The notes: generated by a model from the sequence alone, not told the origin. A DNA stretch of 64,000 nucleotides from Pseudomonas mosselii (GCF_005796105.1 NZ_VAUO01000001.1:930001-994000), one strand, 5' to 3'. Positions 20,491-29,115 are shown, numbered from the stretch's first letter. Numbers and translations: made by a program.

Positions 20491-22071
20491 ATGCCTGAGA
20501 TCCTCGGCCACAACTTCATCGCAGGCGCACGCAGCGCCGCCGGCCCACAGCGTCTGCAAAGCCTGGACGCCACCACCGGCGAAGCCCTGCCCTACAGCTT
20601 CGCCCAGGCTACCGAGAGCGAAGTCGACCAAGCCGCCACTGCGGCCAAAGCTGCCTTCGTCGAATTCCGCCAGATGAGCCCGGCCCGACGCGCCGAGTTC
20701 CTCGATGCCATCGCCGCCGAACTGGACGAGCTCGATGACAGTTTCGTCGCCATCGTCTGCCGTGAAACCGCACTGCCTGCTGCCCGCATCCAAGGTGAGC
20801 GCGGCCGCACCAGCGGCCAGATGCGCCTGTTCGCGCAAGTGCTGCGTCGGGGCGACTTCCTCGGTGCGCGCATCGACCTAGCCCTGCCAGAGCGCCAGCC
20901 GCTGCCACGCGTTGACCTGCGCCAGATGCGCATCGGCGTAGGCCCGGTCGCGGTATTCGGTGCCAGCAACTTCCCACTGGCCTTCTCCACCGCAGGCGGT
21001 GACACCGCCGCCGCGTTCGCCGCAGGTTGCCCAGTGGTGTTCAAGGCCCACAGCGGACACATGGCCACCGCCGACCTGGTCGGCGCCGCGATCATCCGCG
21101 CCGCCGAGCGCACCGGCATGCCCAAGGGCGTGTTCAACATGATCTTCGGCAGCCGCGTGGGCGAGGCGCTGGTCAAGCACCCTGCGATCCAGGCAGTCGG
21201 CTTCACCGGCTCGCTCAACGGCGGCGATGCACTGTGCCGCCTCGCCGCCGAGCGCCCGCAGCCGATCCCGGTGTTCGCCGAAATGTCGAGCATCAACCCG
21301 GTGATCATCCTGCCAGGTGCCCTGGCCAAGCGTGGCGAGGCCATCGCCCGTGAACTGGCCGGTTCCGTGTGCATGGGTGCAGGCCAGTTCTGCACCAACC
21401 CTGGCATGGTGATCGGCCTGCAATCGGCGTCGTTCAGCCAACTGCTGACTGACCTTGGCCAGCACCTGGACGCACAGGCCGGCCAGACCATGCTCAACGC
21501 AGGCGGCCTGCGTAGCTACGTGGGCGGCCTGGAGCACCTGCACGCACATGCCGGTATTCAGCACCTGGCCGGTCAACCCCAGGAAGGCAGCCAGGCCCGC
21601 GCCCAGCTGTTCAAGGCCGATGCCCGCCTACTGGTAGAGTCCGACCCGCTGCTGCAGGAAGAAGTGTTCGGCCCGACTACGGTGGCTGTGGAAGTGACCG
21701 ACAACGAGCAACTGCGCGCCGCCCTGCTGGGCCTTCGCGGCCAACTGACTGCAACGCTGATCGGCGAGCCGGAAGACTTCGAAGCCTTCGCCTGGCTGGT
21801 GCCACTGCTGGAAGAGAAAGTGGGTCGGATCCTGGTCAACGGTTACCCGACCGGTGTCGAGGTGTGCGATGCGATGGTCCACGGTGGCCCATACCCTGCC
21901 ACCTCCGATGCGCGTGGCACCTCGGTCGGCACCCTGGCCATCGACCGCTTCCTGCGCCCGGTGTGCTACCAGAACTACCCGCAGGCATTGCTGCCTGAGG
22001 CGCTGCGTGACGGCAACCCGCTGGGTATTCGTCGACTGGTGAATGGGCAGTGGAACGACGGGGCGATCTGA
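20491..22071 (+). CDS. 2-oxoglutarate semialdehyde dehydrogenase (KGSADH)
   Basis: A 526-residue NAD(P)-dependent aldehyde dehydrogenase that oxidises 2-oxoglutarate semialdehyde to 2-oxoglutarate, the last step of glucarate/galactarate breakdown. The catalytic Cys is in GAGQFCTNPG, the general-base Glu in VFAEMSSINPV, the cofactor-binding signature in VGFTGSLNGGDAL, and the folding motif in VFGASNFPLAFSTAGGDTAA. The length and the GAGQFC motif fit the KGSADH branch found in hexarate operons, not succinate semialdehyde dehydrogenases. A GGAG ribosome site precedes the ATG. It ends the operon, with a strong bidirectional terminator 18 bp downstream. Confidence 0.92.
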   Translation: MPEILGHNFIAGARSAAGPQRLQSLDATTGEALPYSFAQATESEVDQAATAAKAAFVEFRQMSPARRAEFLDAIAAELDELDDSFVAIVCRETALPAARIQGERGRTSGQMRLFAQVLRRGDFLGARIDLALPERQPLPRVDLRQMRIGVGPVAVFGASNFPLAFSTAGGDTAAAFAAGCPVVFKAHSGHMATADLVGAAIIRAAERTGMPKGVFNMIFGSRVGEALVKHPAIQAVGFTGSLNGGDALCRLAAERPQPIPVFAEMSSINPVIILPGALAKRGEAIARELAGSVCMGAGQFCTNPGMVIGLQSASFSQLLTDLGQHLDAQAGQTMLNAGGLRSYVGGLEHLHAHAGIQHLAGQPQEGSQARAQLFKADARLLVESDPLLQEEVFGPTTVAVEVTDNEQLRAALLGLRGQLTATLIGEPEDFEAFAWLVPLLEEKVGRILVNGYPTGVEVCDAMVHGGPYPATSDARGTSVGTLAIDRFLRPVCYQNYPQALLPEALRDGNPLGIRRLVNGQWNDGAI

Positions 22072-22088
22072 TCGTCCTTGAGCGAAGA

Positions 22089-22118
22089 AAGAAAGCCCCG
22101 CTGATGCGGGGCTTTCTT
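22089..22118. terminator. Bidirectional terminator between KGSADH and gntR
   Basis: AAGAAAGCCCCGC and GCGGGGCTTTCTT form a perfect 13-bp stem with a 4-base loop between convergent genes. Both sides carry A/T-rich flanks in the stem itself, so it can serve either strand. Confidence 0.85.
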
Positions 22119-22142
22119 ATTTCCAGTGCAAGGGCCTGATAC

Positions 22143-22892
22143 TCAGGCTCTTTGCGCCTCGGCCTCGGCATGCGCCTGGCGCAGGCGTTCGCGGCTGTTG
22201 CTCAGGTGCAGGCGCATGGCCATTTTCGCCCCCTCGCTGTCGCCACGGGCGATGGCTTCATAGATGGCTTCGTGCTCGTGCATCAGCCGGCCCATGTAGT
22301 GGGCCTGATCATCGTGGGCCAGACGCGCGGAATTGAGCCGAGTGCGCGGAATGATGCTGGTACCCAGGTGATGGATGATGTCGGCGAAGTAATGGTTGCC
22401 ACTGGCCTGGGCGATGCGCAGGTGGAACTGGAAGTCGGCCGATACCGCATCGGAGGCGTGCGCCGCCCCCTCGTTGAGTTCGTCCAGCGCTGCGCGCATA
22501 CCCACCAGTTCCTCTTCGCTGCGCCGTTGCGCGGCCAGGCCTGCGGACTCGATCTCCAGGGCGATGCGCAACTCCAGCACCGACAGCACTTCGCGCAGGG
22601 TGACGATGGTAGCAGGGTCGATACGAAAACCGCCGGTACTCGGCGCATCCAGTACGAAGGTACCGATGCCGTGGCGGGTCTCGACCTGGCCTGCGGCCTG
22701 CAACCGCGAGATCGCTTCACGCACCACGGTACGGCTGACGCCTTCCTCGACCATGATCTGCGACTCGGTCGGGAGCTTGTCGCCGCGCTTGAGCTGGCCG
22801 CTGCGGATACGCTCGGTCAGCACGGTGACCAGCTCCTGCGCCAGGCTGCGGGGTTTGCGTCGGGTGCGTGGCTGTGCCTGCTGCTCTGTCAT
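22143..22892 (-). CDS. GntR-family (FadR subfamily) regulator of hexarate catabolism
   Basis: A 249-residue regulator with an N-terminal winged helix (SLAQELVTVLTERIRSGQLK, then KLPTESQIMVEEGVSRTVVR) and a C-terminal FCD ligand-binding domain rich in His/Asp/Arg (for example FQFHLRIAQASGNHYF). The start MTEQQAQP at 22892 is preferred. An earlier in-frame ATG at 22937 would overlap the operator-like motif at 22941 and encode non-conserved residues. The gene converges on the glucarate/galactarate operon. The motif shared by both promoters suggests it represses the operon and itself until a sugar diacid or intermediate binds. The effector is inferred, not visible. Confidence 0.88.
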   Translation of the reverse strand: MTEQQAQPRTRRKPRSLAQELVTVLTERIRSGQLKRGDKLPTESQIMVEEGVSRTVVREAISRLQAAGQVETRHGIGTFVLDAPSTGGFRIDPATIVTLREVLSVLELRIALEIESAGLAAQRRSEEELVGMRAALDELNEGAAHASDAVSADFQFHLRIAQASGNHYFADIIHHLGTSIIPRTRLNSARLAHDDQAHYMGRLMHEHEAIYEAIARGDSEGAKMAMRLHLSNSRERLRQAHAEAEAQRA

Positions 22893-22939
22893 GCCCTGTA
22901 CATTTGGTAGTGATAGACAGGCGCCATGATAGCGCATGC

Positions 22940-22953
22940 AGTTGTACGATCAC
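22940..22953. promoter_or_regulatory. Operator-like motif before gntR
   Basis: AGTTGTACGATCAC repeats the core GTTGTACGAT found before kdgD at 16254-16263. It lies about 50 bp upstream of the GntR start codon, a suitable place for autoregulation. Confidence 0.55.
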
Positions 22954-23168
22954 ATATCTATCCAAGGGTTTTTCAAGGCGTTTGCAGCGGCATTGGTAAA
23001 ATGACGCACGCCCCACGGCACTGCGGCTGACGGTCTTGGCAATGTGTCGCACCAACGGCTGCGAAACCCCCCCCCGCGCATGCCCATCACCTGGCGGCAA
23101 AGTGGTGGCCCCCGGCGCCCTCAAGAACGATCAGACTCCTTTCTCCTTCAGACGCTTAGGACAGCAAC

Positions 23169-23498
23169 ATGCGGGTAATTCTAGCAACCGTGGCCAGCTG
23201 CCTGCTGGCCTTTGCCAGCGCTGGCGCACAGGCCCGGACATTGAGCCAGAACGAACGCCAAGTGTGTGGCTGGGGATCGCAGATCGCCGCCGAGGCCCAG
23301 CAGGCCAAGCTTTCCGGGGTTACCCAATACGCCATGCGCAAGAAGCTACAGGCGCGCAAGTTCCCCAAACCGTGGATGCGCATGACCGCCTTTGGTATTA
23401 CCGAACAGACCTACAACAGCCGTTCGCGGCTCAAGCCAGCAGCGATCAAGCAGACCTACTACGAGCAATGCGCTCAACACGCCGTCGCAAAGAAATAA
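23169..23498 (+). CDS. Small exported protein of unknown function
   Basis: A 109-residue protein with a clear signal peptide (MRVILATVASCLLAFASAGA, cleavage probably after AQA). The mature part of about 85 residues is basic and contains two Cys (in QVCGWGSQIA and YEQCAQH) that could form a disulfide. An AGGA ribosome site lies 6 bases before the ATG. No recognised domain. Codon use resembles its neighbours. It is flanked by the divergent GntR regulator and a convergent lysR and seems monocistronic. I cannot assign a function; periplasmic location is inferred from the signal peptide. Confidence 0.75.
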   Translation: MRVILATVASCLLAFASAGAQARTLSQNERQVCGWGSQIAAEAQQAKLSGVTQYAMRKKLQARKFPKPWMRMTAFGITEQTYNSRSRLKPAAIKQTYYEQCAQHAVAKK

Positions 23499-23534
23499 AT
23501 GCTTTAGATCAGATAGTTACAGTAAATACCTAAG

Positions 23535-23580
23535 GCGATTTATTGAATCCAGAATGTCTTTTCAAGAATCAATAAATCGC
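23535..23580. repeat. AT-rich inverted repeat between convergent genes
   Basis: GCGATTTATTGA (23535-23546) and TCAATAAATCGC (23569-23580) are perfect 12-bp inverted arms around a 22-base loop. The surrounding 110 bp are much more AT-rich than the genes. It lacks a T-run; it may act as a weak bidirectional terminator or a protein site. Confidence 0.7.
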
Positions 23581-23612
23581 TATAAATCAATACCTTATGC
23601 AAACAATCTAAT

Positions 23613-24548
23613 CTAAATCCGTGCATTACCCCGTCGCCAGGGTGCGCCGTTCTTGAAGCAGGCCTCCAACCAGGCCTTGAACGCCCGTAACGCTGCCGTA
23701 TTCAGGCGCGCCGAAGGGCGCACCAGGTAGATTCCCGCCGCCACATCCAGTTGCCAATCCGGCAGCACACGAACCAGCCGACCGGCTTGCAGGTCATCCA
23801 CCATCAACCAGTCACCACCGGCCAGAATACCCACACCACGGCGCGCGGCCTCCAACAGCGCTTCATTGTCGTTGCTGCGCAGCGACCCGCCCACCTTCAC
23901 GCTGACCTGCTCCCCCGCAGTGGTCAGGCGCCAGTCCGGGAAACTGCGCAGCCCACTGAAACCCAGGCAATTGTGCCCAGCAAGCTCAGCAGGTTGCTGC
24001 GGAGTGCCTAGACGTGCCAGGTAGTCAGGAGCAGCGCACAGAATGCGCAGGTGATCGCACAGCTTGCTCGCCACCAAGCGGTTGTCGGCCAGCTCGCCAA
24101 TGCGGATGGCCGCATCGAAGCCTTCACCGATCAGGTCGACGAAGCGGTCGGCGTATTCGGCCTCGACCGACACCTGCGGGTGGGCCAGCACGAAATCGGC
24201 CACTACGGCGCTCAGCCAGCGGCGCCCCATGGCTGCCGGAAGCGCCAGGCGCAGACGACCACGCACCTGCGCAGCCCCCTGAGCGGCCTCCTGTTCGGCT
24301 TCGTCGATCAATCGGCCGGCATGGCGCAAGCGCTCCACCAGCCGCTCACCTTCATCGGTGAAGCGCAACTGCCGGGTGGATCGCTCCACCAGGCGGATAC
24401 CCAGGCGTAGCTCCAGTGCGCCAAGGCGGCGCGATAGCACCGAGGGATGACGCTCCAACTGGCGCCCGGCAGCGGCGAACGAACCCTGCTCGTGCAGGGC
24501 CAGCAGGGTGGCCAGTTCATCGGCTCGGTGGCTGTCGAAGGGGTCCAT
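23613..24548 (-). CDS. LysR-family transcriptional regulator
   Basis: A 311-residue LysR regulator. The N-terminal helix-turn-helix spans about residues 10-65 (LALHEQGSFAAAGRQLERHP, then SVLSRRLGALELRLGIRLVE). The effector-binding domain follows from about residue 90 (GRLRLALPAAMGRRWLSAVV, YADRFVDLIGEGFDAAIRIG). It lies 18 bp downstream of the quinone oxidoreductase gene in the same direction, so the two are probably cotranscribed, which is unusual because LysR genes more often diverge from their target. The HTH reads HPSVLSRRL where many LysR proteins have QSAVSR. Target genes cannot be named. Confidence 0.9.
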   Translation of the reverse strand: MDPFDSHRADELATLLALHEQGSFAAAGRQLERHPSVLSRRLGALELRLGIRLVERSTRQLRFTDEGERLVERLRHAGRLIDEAEQEAAQGAAQVRGRLRLALPAAMGRRWLSAVVADFVLAHPQVSVEAEYADRFVDLIGEGFDAAIRIGELADNRLVASKLCDHLRILCAAPDYLARLGTPQQPAELAGHNCLGFSGLRSFPDWRLTTAGEQVSVKVGGSLRSNDNEALLEAARRGVGILAGGDWLMVDDLQAGRLVRVLPDWQLDVAAGIYLVRPSARLNTAALRAFKAWLEACFKNGAPWRRGNARI

Positions 24549-24566
24549 GGCAAGGCTCGTGCAGGT

Positions 24567-25541
24567 TCAAGGAATGAGTACCAGCGCCCCTTCCGAACGG
24601 CCTTGTTCCAGATCCTCATGGGCCCTGGCAACCTCGCCCAGCGGATAGCGGCGCCAGGTCCGCGCCTGGATGATACCCGCCTGCAGGGCCGCCAGCACAG
24701 CGTCCGCCCGAGCCTGGTACTCCTCGGCGCTGGCCGTGTGGGCAGCCAAGGATGGCCGCGTGACGAACAGCGAGCCCTTGGCGTTGAGGGTGGCCATCTC
24801 GATGGCCGCCGGCGCTCCGCTGGTGGCACCGAACGATACCAACAGACCGCGCGGGCGCAGGCTGTCCAGGGAGGCTTGCAGCGAGACGCGGCCGACGCTG
24901 TCGTACACCACGTCCACCCCCTGCCCGCCAGTCAGCTCACGCACCTCGGCCGCCAAGGTCGCGGCGTCGAACACCAAGACATGCTCGCAACCGGCCGCCT
25001 GAGCCCTGGCCACACTCTGCGGCCGCGACACCACGCCAATCACCCTGGCGCCCAGGTGTCGAGCCCATGGCACCATCAACTGCCCCAGCGCACCGCCAGC
25101 ACCGTAGATAAGCACCTGCGTTCTCGGCCCCACCAGGTAGGTACTGGTCAGCAGGTACTGGGCGGTGATGCCCTTGAACAGGGCCGCCGCCGCCTGCTCG
25201 TCACTAACCCCTGACGTGAGCTTGACCAGGCGCTCAGCCGGGAACAGCCGCGCCGAAGCGTAGCTGCCCACAGGGCCGGTGGCATACCCCACGCGATCGC
25301 CCACCTGCACGTTGAGTACCCCTGCCCCCACCGCCGTCACCCTTCCTGCGCCCTCCAGGCCCAAGCCCGCAGGCAGCGGTAAGGGCGCGACGCCTTTGCG
25401 TTGCAGCACATCCAACGGATTGACCCCAATCGCAGTCTGTTCCAGCCAGACCTCCCCCGGTCCCGGCCGTTGCTCGGACACCGCTTGCAGCTGCATCACG
25501 TCCACGTCGCCGGTTTGTTGCAGCACGATTCGCTTGGCCAT
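24567..25541 (-). CDS. NADPH:quinone oxidoreductase (QOR-type MDR family)
   Basis: A 324-residue zinc-independent medium-chain dehydrogenase/reductase. It begins MAKRIVLQQTGDVDVMQLQA and shows the QOR hallmarks: GVNPLDVLQRKG, LGLEGAGRVTAVGAGV, the NADPH-binding fold with IYGAGGALGQLMVPWARHLG, and the Arg in VVSRPQSVARAQAAG near the expected 2'-phosphate site. The catalytic zinc ligands of alcohol dehydrogenases are absent. It probably reduces quinones or enones in the cytoplasm. The lysR gene follows after 18 bp and may regulate it. The C-terminus is complete (SEGALVLIP). Confidence 0.9.
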   Translation of the reverse strand: MAKRIVLQQTGDVDVMQLQAVSEQRPGPGEVWLEQTAIGVNPLDVLQRKGVAPLPLPAGLGLEGAGRVTAVGAGVLNVQVGDRVGYATGPVGSYASARLFPAERLVKLTSGVSDEQAAAALFKGITAQYLLTSTYLVGPRTQVLIYGAGGALGQLMVPWARHLGARVIGVVSRPQSVARAQAAGCEHVLVFDAATLAAEVRELTGGQGVDVVYDSVGRVSLQASLDSLRPRGLLVSFGATSGAPAAIEMATLNAKGSLFVTRPSLAAHTASAEEYQARADAVLAALQAGIIQARTWRRYPLGEVARAHEDLEQGRSEGALVLIP

Positions 25542-25677
25542 GTTCGGTTCCTCAAGGGTTGTGCAGGTACAGGCAGGCTAGAGCGCTGCACCAAACCGAA
25601 CAATGACCCTTGCTGAAGATCATTCGTGCATCAGAAACAGCAATGCACCCTGCCCGACACACCCCGCCAAGCGCGGC

Positions 25678-26430
25678 TCAATCCTTGCGCGCCACGACCC
25701 CGAACGCCATGTCCCCCAGATAAATCTGCGTCGACGCGCAGCGCTCGGCATCGAGCCGTGCCTGCAAGGTATCGATACCCACCTGCCTCGCCGTCGCCAC
25801 CCCATGGGCAATGATCCGCGGCAGGCAGGCACGGACGATATCGCCCAGCGCATAGGCGTGACTGGGCGTTTGCACCAGGGCCTCGGCACGCAGGTCCTCG
25901 ACCTGGAGCCCTGCCTCGCTGAAAACCCGGTGCAGGTTGAACCCAATGTGCAGGTCTGCCCCCTCGTGCACCAGCATGCGCCGCAGCCACTGCTGGGCCT
26001 TGCGATGCACAGGCAATGGCGCAAGGCTCGCCGGGGTAAGGGTGCTGTCATGCTCCTGAAACACCATCACGCCGCCGGGCAGCAGCAGCCGGGCCAACGC
26101 CCGCACGGCCTTGACCGCATCGCCCTGATACATCAGCACCCGGCGCCCGACAATGGCGTCGAACAACCCCAGCGAAGCCGGTAGCGCGTGCAGGTCGCCG
26201 ACGATGAACTCAGGTCGTGCAGCCCCCTTGGGTGTGTCGCGTCGGGCCGCCATCAACAGCGCCTCTTCGGCCTGATCGACCCCCACCACAGCGCCGTCGC
26301 ATTCCACCAGGCGGGCCAGCAACCAAGTCACATCACCGCGGCCACAGCCGACGTCGAGCACGCGCATGCCCGGGCCGATCTGCGCATCCTGCAACAGACG
26401 GGTAGTGAAATCCGTTTTCGACACAGGCAT
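25678..26430 (-). CDS. Class I SAM-dependent methyltransferase
   Basis: A 250-residue Rossmann-fold methyltransferase. Motif I is RVLDVGCGRGDVTWLLARL (about residues 22-40), followed by the acidic GVDQAEE, then VGDLHALP and the post-motif LLLPGGVMVFQEHDSTL. These place it in the UbiE/Methyltransf_11-type group. The start MPVSKTDFTTRLL gives a short N-terminus before motif I. It diverges from another methyltransferase gene at 26570, with 139 bp between them. The substrate is unknown. Confidence 0.85.
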   Translation of the reverse strand: MPVSKTDFTTRLLQDAQIGPGMRVLDVGCGRGDVTWLLARLVECDGAVVGVDQAEEALLMAARRDTPKGAARPEFIVGDLHALPASLGLFDAIVGRRVLMYQGDAVKAVRALARLLLPGGVMVFQEHDSTLTPASLAPLPVHRKAQQWLRRMLVHEGADLHIGFNLHRVFSEAGLQVEDLRAEALVQTPSHAYALGDIVRACLPRIIAHGVATARQVGIDTLQARLDAERCASTQIYLGDMAFGVVARKD

Positions 26431-26569
26431 GCCGTGCTCCTTTTCGAGGACGTGTCAGTGTGCCGAGGGTCAGGCGCCAGATACAAGGCTGGTGACTCGG
26501 GTAGTCGATCTCGTGTGCCAGGCCGGCAGTATGGCCTACCCTTGTTCCTCACCCGTAAAGGAGGCGCCC

Positions 26570-27268
26570 ATGCCCACCGACATCGACCTGCTGCAGAGCT
26601 GGCAGCACAATGCCCACGCCTGGATCGACGCCGTGCGCTCAGGCAGTATCGCTTCACGCCAGCAGGTGACCGACCAGGCCATTTTGCTAGCCTTGCTTGG
26701 CCTGGGCCCACAACGGGTGCTCGACCTGGGCTGTGGCGAAGGCTGGCTGCTGCGGGCATTGACCGAACGCGGCGTGACGGCCGTTGGCGTCGATGGCGAT
26801 GCGCAACTGGTGGCCGCTGCACAGGCAGCAGGATCGGCACCGGTGCACCTGGCCAGCTACCAGCAACTGGCAGAAAACCGTGTCGATATCGGTGATGACT
26901 ACGACCTGATCTGCGCCAACTTTGCCCTGCTACAGCAGGATATCGTGCCGCTGCTCAGCGCCCTGCGCGGGCGACTGACAGCCGACGGCGCACTGGTGAT
27001 CCAGACCCTGCATCCGTGGGCGGCTGCAGCTGGCCTCTATCAAGACGGCTGGCGTGAAGAGTCGTTTGCAGGCTTCAGCGGACACTGGCAGCCCATGCCA
27101 TGGTACTTGCGCACCTTGGGCAGTTGGCTCGATGCCTTGGCGCTGGCTGGTTTCAACCTTGAAGCGTTACGCGAACCGCAGCATCCGCAAAGCCCGGCCC
27201 CACAATCTCTGTTGTTGGTGGCGCGGTCTTGTCAGGCACGCCGGGCAAACGATAGGGTCATCGGCTAA
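26570..27268 (+). CDS. Class I SAM-dependent methyltransferase
   Basis: A 232-residue methyltransferase. The start ATG at 26570 (MPTDIDLLQSWQHNAHAWID) is fixed by a strong AAAGGAGG site; in-frame sequence upstream is not conserved-looking. Motif I is QRVLDLGCGEGWLLRALTER, then GVDGDAQLVAAAQ and DYDLICANFALLQQDIVPLL, and the family-like GALVIQTLHPWAAA. The sequence WREESFAGFSGHWQPMPWYL, then RTLGSWLDAL, is typical of small Pseudomonas Methyltransf_12/25 proteins. It is followed after 22 bp by the beta-lactamase gene and then GST, which may share its transcript. Substrate unknown. Confidence 0.87.
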   Translation: MPTDIDLLQSWQHNAHAWIDAVRSGSIASRQQVTDQAILLALLGLGPQRVLDLGCGEGWLLRALTERGVTAVGVDGDAQLVAAAQAAGSAPVHLASYQQLAENRVDIGDDYDLICANFALLQQDIVPLLSALRGRLTADGALVIQTLHPWAAAAGLYQDGWREESFAGFSGHWQPMPWYLRTLGSWLDALALAGFNLEALREPQHPQSPAPQSLLLVARSCQARRANDRVIG

Positions 27269-27290
27269 CGGCCCGCCCAAGGAACGCTGC

Positions 27291-28430
27291 ATGCCTCGTT
27301 TTACCCCCCTACTAATCGCCAGCGCCTTGGCGCTGAGCGCTCCACCGTTGCTGGCCGCCGACCTGCAAAGCATGGTCGATGGCACGGTCGAGCCACTGAT
27401 GCGCGAGCACGGTATCACCGGCCTGGCCGTGGCGGTTTACGCCAATGGCCAGGCCCACTACTTCAACTACGGCGTGGCCAGCAAACGCGATAAACAAGCG
27501 GTCACACGTGACACGCTGTTCGAAGTAGGCTCGGTGAGCAAGACGTTCACCGCCACCCTCGCAGCCCTGGCCAGTACCGAAGGCAAGCTCGACCTCGCCG
27601 CCAGCGCCAGCCACTACCAGCCAGCCCTGGCCGGCACACCGATCGGCAGCGCCACACTACTGGAGCTGGCGGCGTACAGCGGCGATTGCCTGCCGCTGCA
27701 ATTCCCGGAGGCGGTGCAGACGCCCGCGCAAACCTTGGCGTTTTTTCAACACTGGCAACGGCGCAGCGAGCACGGCACCCAGCGCTGCTACTCGAACCCG
27801 AGCCTGGGCCTGTTCGGCGACCTGGCCGCCCGCGCCCAGCACACGCCATTCGCCGAGCTGATGAGCGCCACTGTGCTTCCCCGACTAGGCCTGCAACACA
27901 CCTGGCTAGAGGTGCCACTTGCGCAGCAAGGGCTGTATGCCCAGGGCTACGATGCGCAAGACAAGCCGGTGCGGGTCGGCCCAGGTCCCTACGCCGACCA
28001 GGCGTACGGCATCAAGAGCAGCGCCAGCGACCTGCTGCGCTACGTGCAGTTGCAACTGCATCCAGAGGAATTGGACGCGCCCCTGCGCCGGGCCATCGCC
28101 CTCACCCAAGGTGGCTACTTCCAGGTGGGTAGCATGACCCAAGGCCTGGGCTGGGAACGCTACCCCTACCCCGTCAGCCTAGGCACCCTGCTCGCAGGCA
28201 ACAGCGCGCAGATGATCCGCGAGCCCCAGGCCACCCGCGCGCTCACCCCGGCACTGCCCGCGCTAGCCAGCGCTTGGTACAACAAGACCGGCGCCACCAA
28301 CGGCTTCGGCGCCTACCTGGCGTTCGTGCCGTCGAAGCAGATGGGCATCGTGCTACTGGCCAATCGTAACTACCCCAATGATGCGCGCGTGCGTGCCGCT
28401 TACCGCATTCTTTCGAGTCTGGAGCAATGA
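27291..28430 (+). CDS. ampC: Class C beta-lactamase (AmpC family)
   Basis: A 379-residue serine beta-lactamase with a signal peptide (residues 1-22, ending LLAA) and the three class C motifs: SVSK (catalytic Ser81, Lys84), YSN (Tyr167) and KTG (Lys332). The region that reads YTAGGLPLQ in common AmpC enzymes is here YSGDCLPLQF, with a Cys at 133. A second Cys at 166 directly precedes YSN. These are the only two Cys in the mature protein and both lie near the active site. The start at 27291 has a GGA site 7 bases upstream. No ampR is adjacent. The downstream GST overlaps by 4 bp, so the two are coupled. Confidence 0.92.
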   Translation: MPRFTPLLIASALALSAPPLLAADLQSMVDGTVEPLMREHGITGLAVAVYANGQAHYFNYGVASKRDKQAVTRDTLFEVGSVSKTFTATLAALASTEGKLDLAASASHYQPALAGTPIGSATLLELAAYSGDCLPLQFPEAVQTPAQTLAFFQHWQRRSEHGTQRCYSNPSLGLFGDLAARAQHTPFAELMSATVLPRLGLQHTWLEVPLAQQGLYAQGYDAQDKPVRVGPGPYADQAYGIKSSASDLLRYVQLQLHPEELDAPLRRAIALTQGGYFQVGSMTQGLGWERYPYPVSLGTLLAGNSAQMIREPQATRALTPALPALASAWYNKTGATNGFGAYLAFVPSKQMGIVLLANRNYPNDARVRAAYRILSSLEQ

Positions 28431-29056
28431 ACATGTTGAGAATCCTTGGCAAGGCCACGTCGATCAACGTACGCAAGGTGTTATGGACCTGCGCCGAACT
28501 GCAACTGCCCTACCAGCGCGAGGACTGGGGCAGCGGTTTCCAGCCCACGGACGCACCGCAATTTCTGGCCCTGAACCCCAATGCCATGGTGCCGGTGGTG
28601 GTCGACGGCGATTTCGTGCTGTGGGAATCCAACACCATCATCCGCTACCTAGCCAACCAGCACGGCGGCGCACACCTGTACCCCAGCGCCCCGCGTGCCC
28701 GCGCGGCGGTGGATCAGTGGCTGGACTGGCAGGCCACCGACCTCAACGACGCCTGGCGCTACCCGTTCATGTCGCTGGTACGCCAATCACCCGCCCATCA
28801 GGATCCAGCACTGCTGGCCGCCGGCTGCGCGACCTGGAATGCCCGGATGCAGCTACTGGAACAGCGCCTGGAGGCTACTGGCGCGTACGTTGCTGGCAAC
28901 GATTTCAGCCTGGCCGACGTGGTCATCGGGCTGTCACTGAACCGTTGGCGGCGCACCCTTGCCCAGCGCCCGGAACTGCCGGCACTGGAGGCGTACCACA
29001 CGCGTCTGCGTCAGCGTCCAGGCTTCCTCGAACATGGCGACAACGGCTTGGTTTGA
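28427..29056 (+). CDS. Glutathione S-transferase family protein
   Basis: A 209-residue GST. The N-terminal thioredoxin-like domain shows ILGKATSINVRKVLWTCAEL, then NPNAMVPVVVDGDFVLWESN (cis-Pro and the Glu-Ser glutathione-binding pair). The C-terminal helical domain contains YVAGNDFSLADVVIGLSLNR, the conserved GST motif. The active-site residue is probably Ser or Thr near positions 11-13. Its ATG overlaps the ampC stop (28427-28430), so translation is coupled. Substrate unknown; pairing with a beta-lactamase suggests only a shared transcript, not a shared pathway. Confidence 0.9.
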   Translation: MNMLRILGKATSINVRKVLWTCAELQLPYQREDWGSGFQPTDAPQFLALNPNAMVPVVVDGDFVLWESNTIIRYLANQHGGAHLYPSAPRARAAVDQWLDWQATDLNDAWRYPFMSLVRQSPAHQDPALLAAGCATWNARMQLLEQRLEATGAYVAGNDFSLADVVIGLSLNRWRRTLAQRPELPALEAYHTRLRQRPGFLEHGDNGLV

Positions 29057-29084
29057 CGGCGGATGATGGATTGTCGGACAAGAT

Positions 29085-29108
29085 GTAGTGATAAAAAATA
29101 TTCACTAC
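29085..29108. promoter_or_regulatory. AT-rich palindrome after the GST gene
   Basis: GTAGTGA (29085-29091) and TCACTAC (29102-29108) are perfect 7-bp arms around a 10-base A/T centre. It lies 29 bp after the GST stop and just before the -35-like element at 29116, so it could be an operator for the next gene or a weak GST terminator. Confidence 0.5.
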
Positions 29109-29115
29109 AAAACTG

